Positions 36,209-43,899 of a stretch of DNA of 64,000 nucleotides are shown here, piece after piece. Position 1 is the stretch's first letter; the number at the start of each line of letters is the position of its first letter. The position numbers and the translations under genes were made by a program. The stretch lies in contig HF996832.1 of NCBI GenBank assembly GCA_000432575.1, forward strand, positions 2,691 to 66,690, in the 5' to 3' direction. The notes beneath the pieces are model-generated. The model saw only the letters and a program-made list of their open reading frames with translations, was not told where the DNA came from and made no database searches. This stretch comes from Clostridium sp. CAG:762. GTDB taxonomy: Bacteria > Bacillota_I > Bacilli_A > RF39 > UBA660.

Positions 36209-36787
36209 ATGAATAATAAATATAATGAATTAAATGAGAATGTGGAATTCAAAAGAAAATTATTTAGTATTGGAATCTGTCCTATTATGGGACCGACTGG
36301 ACCTAAGGGTGATAAGGGAGAAAGAGGAGAAAGAGGACCTCAGGGAATGCCTGGTGAAATACCAGTGTCATCTTATGAGGGATTGGCTTTTGCTAGTTTT
36401 ACAGATGCTAAAAGTATAAACAATATGGAGTTTGAGAATACTTGGCTTGTACCTAATGTATCACCTTATTTTACTTTACTTAATAATAGTGAGATAGAAC
36501 TAATACCAGGAATTTATGAAATTTCTTTTTCAGGTACAATTGAAGGTGGTGATAATACTCATGGTGGGACATTTTATCTTCAAACGAGTGAAGGTTCTGC
36601 TTTGAAGGATTTAACTTTTACATTGCCGATTGATACTTTAGAAATGATGCATTTTTCTCAAACAATATTGTTTAGGTTTGATAAGGATACTGTTTTACAG
36701 GTACCAGTTGATATTTTAGGAGATTTAATTACTTCTAATGTTGAAATAAAAAATGTAACTCTACTTATCAAGAAAATACATGAATAA
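36209..36787 (+). CDS. Collagen-like protein with BclA-type C-terminal domain
   Basis: 192 residues: a polar N-terminal region, eight Gly-X-Y triplets starting at GPTGPKGDKGERG (about residues 28-51), then a roughly 135-residue beta-rich domain (FASFTDAKSIN...LIPGIYEISFSGTIEGG...) resembling the trimeric C1q/TNF-like heads of BclA-type proteins. No signal peptide. In Bacillus such proteins form the exosporium nap. With the CotY/CotZ-like protein at 28724 it suggests spore outer layers; surface display by another route is also possible. Confidence 0.8.
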   Translation: MNNKYNELNENVEFKRKLFSIGICPIMGPTGPKGDKGERGERGPQGMPGEIPVSSYEGLAFASFTDAKSINNMEFENTWLVPNVSPYFTLLNNSEIELIPGIYEISFSGTIEGGDNTHGGTFYLQTSEGSALKDLTFTLPIDTLEMMHFSQTILFRFDKDTVLQVPVDILGDLITSNVEIKNVTLLIKKIHE

Positions 36788-36789
36788 TA

Positions 36790-36818
36790 TTGCCAAGAAA
36801 AAAAGAATGTGTTATAAT
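36790..36818 (+). promoter_or_regulatory. Promoter of tRNA-Glu
   Basis: TTGCCA (36790-36795), 17 nt, TATAAT (36813-36818). Confidence 0.75.
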
Positions 36819-36854
36819 TTATTTGTTCTTATTTGAGAACAATACTTCTTTTTT

Positions 36855-36930
36855 GGTCTGTTGGTGAAGTGGTTAACACGTCGCCCTCTCAAGGCGATAT
36901 ACATGGGTTCAAACCCCATACAGATCACCA
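36855..36930 (+). tRNA. trnE: tRNA-Glu (anticodon CTC)
   Basis: Acceptor GGTCTGT/ACAGATC, anticodon loop CTCTCAA between TCGCC/GGCGA, T arm CATGG/CCATA-type with TTCAAAC, A73 and encoded CCA. Closely follows the Bacillus tRNA-Glu pattern GTTGGTGAAGTGGTTAACAC. CTC decodes GAG only, so a TTC isoacceptor must lie elsewhere. Confidence 0.93.
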
Positions 36931-36941
36931 GTATGTATTTT

Positions 36942-36966
36942 ACCCTTAGGAAATAAGGGTTTTTTA
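36942..36966 (+). terminator. Terminator of tRNA-Glu
   Basis: ACCCTTA / TAAGGGT stem, loop GGAAA, six T. Confidence 0.85.
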
Positions 36967-37064
36967 ATAGGCTAATGTGTATTAGAAATATTTTTGGATG
37001 CTTTTTTCTTTGATATTTTGTAATAATATTTTTTTTGTTAAATGATTATTTTTCAAAATTTAAT

Positions 37065-37093
37065 TAGACATTTTATTAAATATAATTTATAAT
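37065..37093 (+). promoter_or_regulatory. Promoter of a decayed peptide/radical-SAM locus
   Basis: TAGACA (37065-37070), 17 nt, TATAAT (37088-37093), then AAGGAGAAA before ATG 37117. Bases 36967-37064 are AT-rich without features. Confidence 0.6.
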
Positions 37094-37116
37094 TTATATG
37101 TAAGGAGAAATTATTT

Positions 37117-37222
37117 ATGGTAAAAAAAAACAAACGTTACAAATTTTCCATTACTTGAAACAAATGATTATTTATTTGACGGCAACTTAGTTTTAAAACC
37201 AATTAAAAATGATGACGAGTAA
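37117..37222 (+). pseudogene. Frameshifted small ORF (peptide-sized)
   Basis: ATG 37117 has an AAGGAG site at 7 nt and a promoter. As sequenced it stops after 13 codons, but removing one base of the nine-A run (37122-37130) restores a 34-codon frame ending ...ETNDYLFDGNLVLKPIKNDDE. The restored peptide is the size of a RiPP precursor. A perfect 11-bp inverted repeat AAGACTTTTGT/ACAAAAGTCTT follows at 37338-37370. It may be a phase-variable tract or simple decay. Confidence 0.5.
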
Positions 37223-37495
37223 AGAATTATAAAGCACCAAAAGTTAAAAAAAAGTTTTTAAGAACAAAAATATAACTATTGTTATGGGATGCAGGCAACA
37301 ACGTTATGTTGCAAATGATGGAGATGGATGCTAATTTAAGACTTTTGTGAACTTTATTGACAAAAGTCTTAACTCTTAATAAATATTTGGTAGTGGAGTA
37401 TATGAAAGATTATGTTATAAAAATATGCAAAAACGCAACGTATGTTATAAACATTAAAAAAAGATAATGAGATAGTTAGCTTATTTAAATATAAA

Positions 37496-37840
37496 GTGGC
37501 AACATTAAATAAAAATATTCATAATAATAATATTTTCCAGTGTAGTATTGGTTCTAATAGAATATTTATTAGTTGTAATTTAGATTTAAGACCATGTCTT
37601 GTTGTACCTTTTAACTATAATTTAAAAAATATAAATATTAAAGATGCTTATAATAATTTTAAAAAGATAATAAATTATTATAAATTTAGTGATAACAATA
37701 AATGTAGGAATTGTTATAAAAAATCAATATGTAGATATTGCCCTGGCAGGTTTTATATGGAAACAGGAAATTATGAAATTGTTCCAAAATTTTATTGTGA
37801 ATTAGCAGATAAAATAATTCAGGAGTTTGGTAAAATATGA
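37496..37840 (+). pseudogene. SPASM-domain fragment of a radical SAM peptide maturase
   Basis: 114 residues containing only the C-terminal cluster-binding domain: QCSIGSNRIFISCNLDLRPC, then NKCRNCYKKSICRYCPGRF and VPKFYCELA, the Cys pattern of SPASM domains. The open frame continues a few codons upstream of GTG 37496 (TLKKDNEIVSLFKYK) to a TAA, so the radical SAM half with its CxxxCxxC motif has been lost. Upstream DNA (37223-37495) is scrambled. It could retain expression but not radical chemistry. The next gene overlaps it by 4 nt. Confidence 0.75.
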
Positions 37841-38298
37841 TTAGTTTAGATAAAAAAGAAGATTACATTTTAAAACAGATGTATGAAATATTAATAAGTA
37901 ACTTATTTATAACATATCCCGATCTAGAGAAAGACAAGCATGATAATAAAAAAAATTATTTAAAATGGATTAATATGATTAAAAGTAATAATGATTATCA
38001 CGTTGTTGTTTATGAAGAAAACAATAAAGTAATTGGTTATTTAAATTATATGGTTATTGAAAATCAAATGTGGATATGTGAAGCACAAGTAAAAGATAAA
38101 AATAAAAAAATATTAAAAAAACTTATTACTTATTATATTAAATTAAAAGATGTATCTACTTATGATAAAGTCACTATACATATAAATAGTAATAATATAT
38201 TATCACAAAAAGTATTTACTCATATTGGATTTAAATTAATTAATAATACTTTGTATGAAATAAGTATGAAAGACTTAACTAAATGGTGTGAAAAGTAA
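37837..38298 (+). CDS. GNAT-family N-acetyltransferase-like protein
   Basis: 153 residues with the GNAT layout: VVVYEENNKVIGYLNYMVI (beta strands 2-4), WICEAQVKDKNKKILKKLITYYIK (cofactor-loop region, lacking a clear Q/RxxGxG/A), and VTIHINSNNILSQKVFTHIGFKLI near the end. The weakened acetyl-CoA loop means activity is uncertain. ATG overlaps the SPASM fragment stop, so both were one operon; a peptide-modifying role is possible. A hairpin AAGTAAATA/TATTTGCTT with T's follows (38293-38320). Confidence 0.65.
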   Translation: MISLDKKEDYILKQMYEILISNLFITYPDLEKDKHDNKKNYLKWINMIKSNNDYHVVVYEENNKVIGYLNYMVIENQMWICEAQVKDKNKKILKKLITYYIKLKDVSTYDKVTIHINSNNILSQKVFTHIGFKLINNTLYEISMKDLTKWCEK

Positions 38299-38309
38299 AT
38301 AGTTAGTAT

Positions 38310-38338
38310 TTGCTTTTTTCTTTATTCTATGTTATTAT
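38310..38338 (+). promoter_or_regulatory. Promoter of the kinase-fold gene
   Basis: TTGCTT (38310-38315), 17 nt, TATTAT (38333-38338); overlaps the preceding terminator T tract. Confidence 0.65.
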
Positions 38339-38363
38339 ATAGGGGATTTTTGGGGGGCAGAAT

Positions 38364-39098
38364 ATGAATAATTTTGTTAATCGTGAGCACTTGAGTGTTT
38401 ATTTGGAAACACTTAAGTATATAGGACAGGGTAGTCAAGGAGTATGTTATTTAAATATTAAAAATAATACTGTATATAAAATATTTCATGCTTATTATGA
38501 TGACGAGGATGTTTATTGTGATGAAAAAGAAATATTAAAATTTAGTAATATTCATAATGATACTTTTATTTGGCCTATTAATGTTGTAAGAGTAAATAAA
38601 GAGATAGTGGGTTATACTATGCCTTATGTTAAGGCAAGGAATTTTCATGAAATAAATCCACTTAATATAAATTTAGATACTTTAAAAAAGGCTGTTAAGA
38701 AAACTTATCAAGATATTCTTTTAATTACTCAAAATAATGTTAGAATGTATGATACTACTTATAATGTTATGTATACTAGTGGGCATATTTATGTTATTGA
38801 TACGATAGAATATGATTATGCAAAGGTAACATATTTAGAGAATAGAGAGAGTATTGATGAGTTAGTTAAAATGTTTTTGGTAGATAATTATTTTGATTAT
38901 TTTGTTAGAGATAGTAAGATATTAAGCGAGATGTATGATTGTAAGGGTGTAGATAGTATATCTTTTATAGAAGAATTTAAGAATGAATTAAGTAATTATA
39001 TGGGAATGGAAATTAATACTTTAAATAAGGCTAAGTCGTTAGTTAAGAGAGTAAATATGCCTAGTTATGGAAGAAGTATAATTAAGATTAACTATTAG
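38364..39098 (+). CDS. Protein-kinase-fold protein
   Basis: 244 residues. A glycine loop IGQGSQGVCYLN (residues 20-31), a lysine in TVYKIFH, the hinge-like GYTMPYV, a catalytic-loop-like MYDTTYNVMY (D and N spaced as in HxDxxxxN) and IYVIDTIEYDY in place of DFG. It thus has a minimal kinase layout with an unusual C-lobe. Substrate unknown; no partner phosphatase nearby. GGGGGG 8 nt upstream of ATG is an unusually G-rich ribosome site. Confidence 0.7.
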   Translation: MNNFVNREHLSVYLETLKYIGQGSQGVCYLNIKNNTVYKIFHAYYDDEDVYCDEKEILKFSNIHNDTFIWPINVVRVNKEIVGYTMPYVKARNFHEINPLNINLDTLKKAVKKTYQDILLITQNNVRMYDTTYNVMYTSGHIYVIDTIEYDYAKVTYLENRESIDELVKMFLVDNYFDYFVRDSKILSEMYDCKGVDSISFIEEFKNELSNYMGMEINTLNKAKSLVKRVNMPSYGRSIIKINY

Positions 39099-39120
39099 TA
39101 GTTAATTTTTTTTTTATGTG

Positions 39121-39140
39121 TTTTTGCTATGCTGTTATTA
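39121..39140 (-). repeat. Interspersed intergenic motif, copy 5
   Basis: Reverse-strand TAATAACAGCATAGCAAAAA, just after the kinase-fold gene. Same core as copies 1 and 7. Confidence 0.6.
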
Positions 39141-39174
39141 CAATATGTATAATAATTTCTAAATGGATAAATTC

Positions 39175-39203
39175 TTGTATTTAGTCTTATTTTATGTTAG
39201 AAT
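39175..39203 (+). promoter_or_regulatory. Promoter of pilin-like gene
   Basis: TTGTAT (39175-39180), 17 nt, TAGAAT (39198-39203). Confidence 0.6.
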
Positions 39204-39228
39204 TAATATAGAGAATGAGGTAGATAGG

Positions 39229-39597
39229 ATGAGATTAAATAATAAAGGGTTTAGTCTAATTGAAATTCTTTCTGTTATTTTAATATTATCTATTATTTTA
39301 GCTATTGCTATTCCTGATACTACTTATAGTATTAAAAAAGGAGAAGATAAGATTTCTTCGATAAATGATGAGGTTATTTTATCGGCTGCGAATATTTATG
39401 TAGAGGAATTTCAAGATGAACTTAATTGGTATATGGATAATAATCTTAAAATAGCATGTTTTTCTACTTATAAATTAGAAGAAAAAGGTTATTTAACGAA
39501 CGATAATTTAAAGAGTTATCGTGGCAAATATATTAAAGTAATGCAAAATAATGGGTTAAATTCTTATTATTTTACTGATACTTGTAATAATTTATAA
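39229..39597 (+). CDS. Type IV prepilin-like / pseudopilin protein
   Basis: 122 residues. The N terminus MRLNNKG-FSLIEILSVILILSIILAIAIP is a class III signal: cleavage after G7, Glu at +5, and a hydrophobic helix. The C-terminal part is small, with Cys near 84 and 119 that may form a disulfide. ATG 39229 follows GAGG; the longer frame includes promoter DNA. It is isolated: no pilus ATPase, prepilin peptidase or other pilin lies in the window. Confidence 0.8.
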   Translation: MRLNNKGFSLIEILSVILILSIILAIAIPDTTYSIKKGEDKISSINDEVILSAANIYVEEFQDELNWYMDNNLKIACFSTYKLEEKGYLTNDNLKSYRGKYIKVMQNNGLNSYYFTDTCNNL

Positions 39598-39649
39598 TTC
39601 TAATTATAAAATATTCAAATCAATGATATAATTAAATAGGAGGAATAAT

Positions 39650-40723
39650 ATGAGAATAGTAATAAGTGCTGGTGGTACTGGGGGTCATATTTATCCCGCT
39701 TTGGCCATTTTGAATAAGATAAAAGAAAGTGATAAAGATACAGAAGTTTTGTATATTGGTACTCATAATAGAATGGAAAGTGACTTAATCCCAAGTATGG
39801 GTATTAATTATAAGAGCCTAGAAATAATTGGGTTTAATCGTAAGAAAATATTATCTAATATTAGAACCTTAAACTTATTTTTGAAAGCAATAAAGCAAGC
39901 TAAGCAATATTTACTTGAGTTTAAACCAGATATTGTCATTGGATGTGGTGGTTATGTAACGGCTCCAGTGATATATGCCGCGAATAAACTAGGTATTAAG
40001 ACTTTTATTCACGAACAGAATAGTGTTGTTGGAATGAGTAATAAATTTTTAAGTAAATATGCTACAAAGATTGGAGTGTCATTTAAAGAAACATTAAATG
40101 CTTTTCCTAAGGATAAGGTTGTTCTTACAGGCAATCCTTGTGGAGATTATGCTACTAAGGTAAAAGAGGCCAGTAAGAAAGAATTTGGTTTAAGTAATAA
40201 GAAAAAATTAGTTTTAATTGCTATGGGTAGTTTAGGTAGTAGGACTGTTAATGATAAAATTGTATCTTATTTAAATGATTTTAAAGATAATTATGAGGTT
40301 CTTTTTGTAACGGGTAAGACTTATTATGATAAAGTTAAGAATTTAAAGACTAAGGCAAATATTAAGATTGTTCCTTATATCAACGAATTGGTTAGGGTTT
40401 TAAAAATTACAGATGTTTTTGTAACACGTGCTGGGGCTTCCAGTATTAGTGAAATTGAGGCTTTAAAAGTACCATCTATCTTTATTCCTAGTCCTTATGT
40501 TCCAAATAATCATCAATATAAAAATGCAGATGTATTAGTTAAAAATGGGGCTGGAATTATGATTGAGGAGAGTGCTTTAACTAAAGAGAAATTACTTCAT
40601 GAAATAGATACTTTATTAAACGATAAGGCTAAGTATGAAGAGATAGTTAATAATTTAAATAAGATTAAAGTAGATAATAGTTTAGATAAAATATATGAAA
40701 TAATAGAAAACTTGGTGAAATGA
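39650..40723 (+). CDS. murG: UDP-GlcNAc transferase MurG
   Basis: Adds GlcNAc to lipid I to make lipid II at the inner membrane face. 357 residues; glycine-rich ISAGGTGGHIYPALAI at the N terminus, GCGGYVTAPVIYAA, HEQNSVVGMSN, MGSLGSRTVND and RAGASSISEIEAL are all typical. AGGAGG upstream. First of an envelope cluster; its stop overlaps the murB start. Confidence 0.96.
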   Translation: MRIVISAGGTGGHIYPALAILNKIKESDKDTEVLYIGTHNRMESDLIPSMGINYKSLEIIGFNRKKILSNIRTLNLFLKAIKQAKQYLLEFKPDIVIGCGGYVTAPVIYAANKLGIKTFIHEQNSVVGMSNKFLSKYATKIGVSFKETLNAFPKDKVVLTGNPCGDYATKVKEASKKEFGLSNKKKLVLIAMGSLGSRTVNDKIVSYLNDFKDNYEVLFVTGKTYYDKVKNLKTKANIKIVPYINELVRVLKITDVFVTRAGASSISEIEALKVPSIFIPSPYVPNNHQYKNADVLVKNGAGIMIEESALTKEKLLHEIDTLLNDKAKYEEIVNNLNKIKVDNSLDKIYEIIENLVK

Positions 40724-41655
40724 TGGACTTTAATGAAAAGATAGAGAATTTAATAAGCTATATAAGGAAGAATAAATTAGCTAAATACTTAGAAAATATT
40801 AATATAAAAATTTTTAATACATATAAAGTAAATGCTAAGGCTAGGTTAGTTGTTTTTCCTAAAGACATTCAAAGTTTAAAAAAGATAATTAAGGTTATTA
40901 AAGATAGTCATTTAAAGTATTTTACTTTAGGTAATGGTTCAAATGTTATATTTAATTTTACTTATTATGATGGTGTAATTATAAAGTTAGATAAGTTAGA
41001 TAAATTAAAAATAGATAATACTTTAGTAACTGTGGGGGCTTCTTATATGTTACCTAAGTTATCTTATCAAATGGCGAAGAAAGGTTTATCAGGTTTAGAG
41101 TTTGCTTACGGTATACCTGGTTTAATTGGAGCGAGCGTGGCAATGAATGCTGGAGCCTATAAAAAAGATATGTCTAGTATAGTACGTAAGGTTAAAGTAT
41201 TAACTCCCGAACTTGAAATAAAAACATTATTTAATAATAATTTACAGTTTGCTTATCGTGATTCGTTTTTTAAACATAATAAAGGATATATTATTCTTGA
41301 GGTTACTTTAAAATTAGTAAAGAAGAATGAAATGGAGATTTTAAGTTTAATGAAAGAAAGAAAGCTGAAAAGAATCGAGACTCAACCTTTAAATTATCCT
41401 TCCGCGGGGAGTGTTTTTAGGAATCCGGATAATGGATATGCTGGTAGTTTAATTGAACAGTCTAATTTAAAAGGTTATCATATAAACGGGGCTACAGTAT
41501 CTACGAAGCATGCTAATTTTATAGTTAATAAGGGAAGTTGTTCTGGTGAGGATATAGTTAAATTAATTAATCATATTAAAAAAACTATTAAAGATAATTA
41601 CAACATTGATTTAATATTAGAACAAATCATTATAAATGGTGATTACAGTGAGTAA
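40723..41655 (+). CDS. murB: UDP-N-acetylenolpyruvoylglucosamine reductase MurB
   Basis: FAD enzyme making UDP-MurNAc. 310 residues: NTYKVNAKARLVVFPKDI, GNGSNVIF (FAD), YGIPGLIGASVAMNAGAYK, YRDSFFK, and SAGSVFRNP with the catalytic Ser. ATG 40723, with GGTGA 4 nt upstream, is preferred to ATG 40720. Coupled to murG (TGATG). The GxGSN motif is GNGSN, common in this lineage. Confidence 0.95.
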   Translation: MDFNEKIENLISYIRKNKLAKYLENINIKIFNTYKVNAKARLVVFPKDIQSLKKIIKVIKDSHLKYFTLGNGSNVIFNFTYYDGVIIKLDKLDKLKIDNTLVTVGASYMLPKLSYQMAKKGLSGLEFAYGIPGLIGASVAMNAGAYKKDMSSIVRKVKVLTPELEIKTLFNNNLQFAYRDSFFKHNKGYIILEVTLKLVKKNEMEILSLMKERKLKRIETQPLNYPSAGSVFRNPDNGYAGSLIEQSNLKGYHINGATVSTKHANFIVNKGSCSGEDIVKLINHIKKTIKDNYNIDLILEQIIINGDYSE

Positions 41656-42343
41656 TAAGAAAATTAAGGTTAAAGTTAAAGTAAGAAAATTAAAAATTCT
41701 AAATATTATATTATGTTTACTTATTTTATATATTTGTTATTTTATAATAAGTACTATTATAAATAAAAAAATAACAAATATTTATATAACTGGTAATAAT
41801 ATTATTAGTGATAAAGAAATAATAAGTATTTCTAATCTAGAAGATTATCCATCTTTTGTTTTAACAAGTTCTAATAAGATAAAGAAATTATTATTACAAA
41901 ATGATTATATTAAAGAAGTAGAAGTAACAAAAAAAATATTTGGTAAGATAATTATTAAGATAAAAGAAAAAAAGATATTATTTAAAGAAAAAGATACAAA
42001 TAAACTAGTTTTAGAAGATAAGACTAAAGTAGATAATATTTATAGTATAGATGAAGTTCCTATTTTAATAAATACAGTGGATTCAAGTGAGTATGATTAT
42101 TTTATTAAGAAAATTAGTAAGGTAGATAGTAATATTTTACTTAAGATAAGTGAAATTGAATATGCTAAGGTTGATGTTGATAAGCAAAGGTTTTTATTAT
42201 ATATGAATGATGGTAATTATGTTTATATTACTTTAAGTAAGATAGATAATTTAAATAAATATGAAGAGATATACAATAGTTTAGAAGGTAAAAAGGGAAT
42301 AATATACCTAGATTCTGGAAATTATTTCGAGGAAGCAAAATAG
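41648..42343 (+). CDS. divIB: Cell division protein DivIB/FtsQ
   Basis: 231 residues: short basic cytoplasmic tail, one transmembrane helix (about 17-40), then a POTRA domain (ITNIYITGNNIISDKEIISISNLEDYP...KKLLLQNDYIKEVEVTKKIFGKIIIKIKEKK) and a beta domain. Part of the FtsL-FtsQ-FtsB bridge. GTG 41648 follows GGTGAT; an ATG at 41636 is an alternative inside murB. It lies after murB as in many Firmicute clusters. Confidence 0.9.
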   Translation: MSNKKIKVKVKVRKLKILNIILCLLILYICYFIISTIINKKITNIYITGNNIISDKEIISISNLEDYPSFVLTSSNKIKKLLLQNDYIKEVEVTKKIFGKIIIKIKEKKILFKEKDTNKLVLEDKTKVDNIYSIDEVPILINTVDSSEYDYFIKKISKVDSNILLKISEIEYAKVDVDKQRFLLYMNDGNYVYITLSKIDNLNKYEEIYNSLEGKKGIIYLDSGNYFEEAK

Positions 42344-42346
42344 GTA

Positions 42347-42375
42347 TTTACTAATTTAAAAAAAAATTATATAAT
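42347..42375 (+). promoter_or_regulatory. Promoter of uppS-cdsA-rseP
   Basis: TTTACT (42347-42352), 17 nt, TATAAT (42370-42375). Confidence 0.7.
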
Positions 42376-42398
42376 TACTATAGAATTGTGAGGGTATT

Positions 42399-43124
42399 AT
42401 GGAAGATAATAAGATACCATATCATGTAGCTATCATCATGGATGGCAATGGTAGATGGGCTAAAGAAAGAGGAAAAGTTAGAAGTTATGGACATGAGATG
42501 GGTGCTAAAACATTGAAAGAATTAGCTTTATATGCATTTTCTAAAGGAGTTAAGGTATTAAGTGTTTTTGCATTTTCAACGGAAAACTTTAAAAGAAGCG
42601 AAGAAGAAGTTGGTTTCTTAATGAATTTATTTATTAAATTATTTAATACAGAGTTTAAAATATTTAATGAGAAAGATATTAAAGTAGTATTTTCTAAAAA
42701 AGAAAGTGGTTTACCATCTAAGGTAGAAGAAGCCATTAAAAGAATAGAAAATGATACTAAAAATAATAAAAGTGGTATCTTTAATATCTGTATAAACTAT
42801 GGAGGAAGAAGTGAAATTGTTGATGCTTGCAAAAAGATAACAAATAAAGTATTAAATAATGAAATAAGTGTAGAAGATATAAACGAAGAAGTATTTAGTG
42901 ATAATTTATATAATAAATTACCTGATATCGATTTACTTATTAGAACAAGTGGTGAATATCGTATTAGTAACTTTATGATGTGGCAATTATCATATAGTGA
43001 GATGTATTTTACAGATACGTATTTTCCTGATTTTAAACCTAGTGAATTAGATAAAGCATTTATAAATTATAGTAAAAGAGATAGAAGATATGGAGGAATA
43101 AACAATGAAAAAAAGAGTTGTTAG
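42399..43124 (+). CDS. uppS: Undecaprenyl diphosphate synthase
   Basis: cis-Prenyltransferase that makes the lipid carrier for wall synthesis. 241 residues; HVAIIMDGNGRWAKERG carries the catalytic Asp, followed by GHEMGAKTL, FAFSTENFKR and LIRTSGEYRISNFMMWQLSYSEMYF. Its last 20 nt overlap cdsA. Confidence 0.96.
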   Translation: MEDNKIPYHVAIIMDGNGRWAKERGKVRSYGHEMGAKTLKELALYAFSKGVKVLSVFAFSTENFKRSEEEVGFLMNLFIKLFNTEFKIFNEKDIKVVFSKKESGLPSKVEEAIKRIENDTKNNKSGIFNICINYGGRSEIVDACKKITNKVLNNEISVEDINEEVFSDNLYNKLPDIDLLIRTSGEYRISNFMMWQLSYSEMYFTDTYFPDFKPSELDKAFINYSKRDRRYGGINNEKKSC

Positions 43125-43884
43125 TGCATTCCTTATGATTCTTATATTTGCTTTATGTATTATTATAAGCAGTAAGATATTTGCTATTTTAATGCTTATA
43201 TGTGGTAATTTGTGTTTAAAGGAACTTATTGATATTAAGTATAAAAATAAATATATAGATTTTGTTAAATTTGTTTGTTATCTATCAATATCAATACTTA
43301 TTTTAAATGGTGTATTTTTTAAGTTTAATACTTTATTTACTTTGATATTTCCTATATTATCTATTATTACACCAATAATATTTTATAATGATAATAAAAA
43401 ATATAATATGGAAGATAGTCTTTATCTAATTGGGATAACATTCTTTTTAGGAATAGCTTTTAATATTATTGTTTATTTAAGAGAAATTGATATTGCTTTA
43501 TGTTTATATATCTTTTTGGTGGCTTGTTTAACTGATACGTATGCATATATTGGTGGAAGTTTAATAGGTAGACATAAATTAACAGAAATATCCCCTAAAA
43601 AAACTATCGAAGGATCCATATTAGGAAGTTTTATGGGTACTATTTTAGCTAGTATATATTATTTAACTGTAATTGATGCTAATAATATATTTAAGGTATT
43701 ATTAATGACATTTATATTAACAGTTTTAAGTGAATTTGGTGATTTAGTATTTTCTAGTATTAAAAGACATTTTAAAATTAAAGATTATTCAAACATCATA
43801 CCTGGACATGGTGGTATGTTAGATAGATTTGATAGTATAATATATGTAGCATTAAGCTATGTACTTGTCTTAACAATAATGTAA
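43105..43884 (+). CDS. cdsA: Phosphatidate cytidylyltransferase
   Basis: Makes CDP-diacylglycerol for phospholipids. 259 residues with about seven transmembrane helices and the signature SPKKTIEGSILGS...IPGHGGMLDRFDSIIY. AGGAGGAATAAACA precedes ATG. uppS-cdsA-rseP is a conserved bacterial order. Confidence 0.95.
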   Translation: MKKRVVSAFLMILIFALCIIISSKIFAILMLICGNLCLKELIDIKYKNKYIDFVKFVCYLSISILILNGVFFKFNTLFTLIFPILSIITPIIFYNDNKKYNMEDSLYLIGITFFLGIAFNIIVYLREIDIALCLYIFLVACLTDTYAYIGGSLIGRHKLTEISPKKTIEGSILGSFMGTILASIYYLTVIDANNIFKVLLMTFILTVLSEFGDLVFSSIKRHFKIKDYSNIIPGHGGMLDRFDSIIYVALSYVLVLTIM

Positions 43885-43899
43885 GAAAGGTGGTTCGTT

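Noticed and set aside
37300..37340. TGA read as Trp, as in Mycoplasma, to extend frames in the decayed peptide locus
   Set aside because: Intact genes here end in TGA (murG, dpnA) and use TGG for Trp; the standard bacterial code fits.
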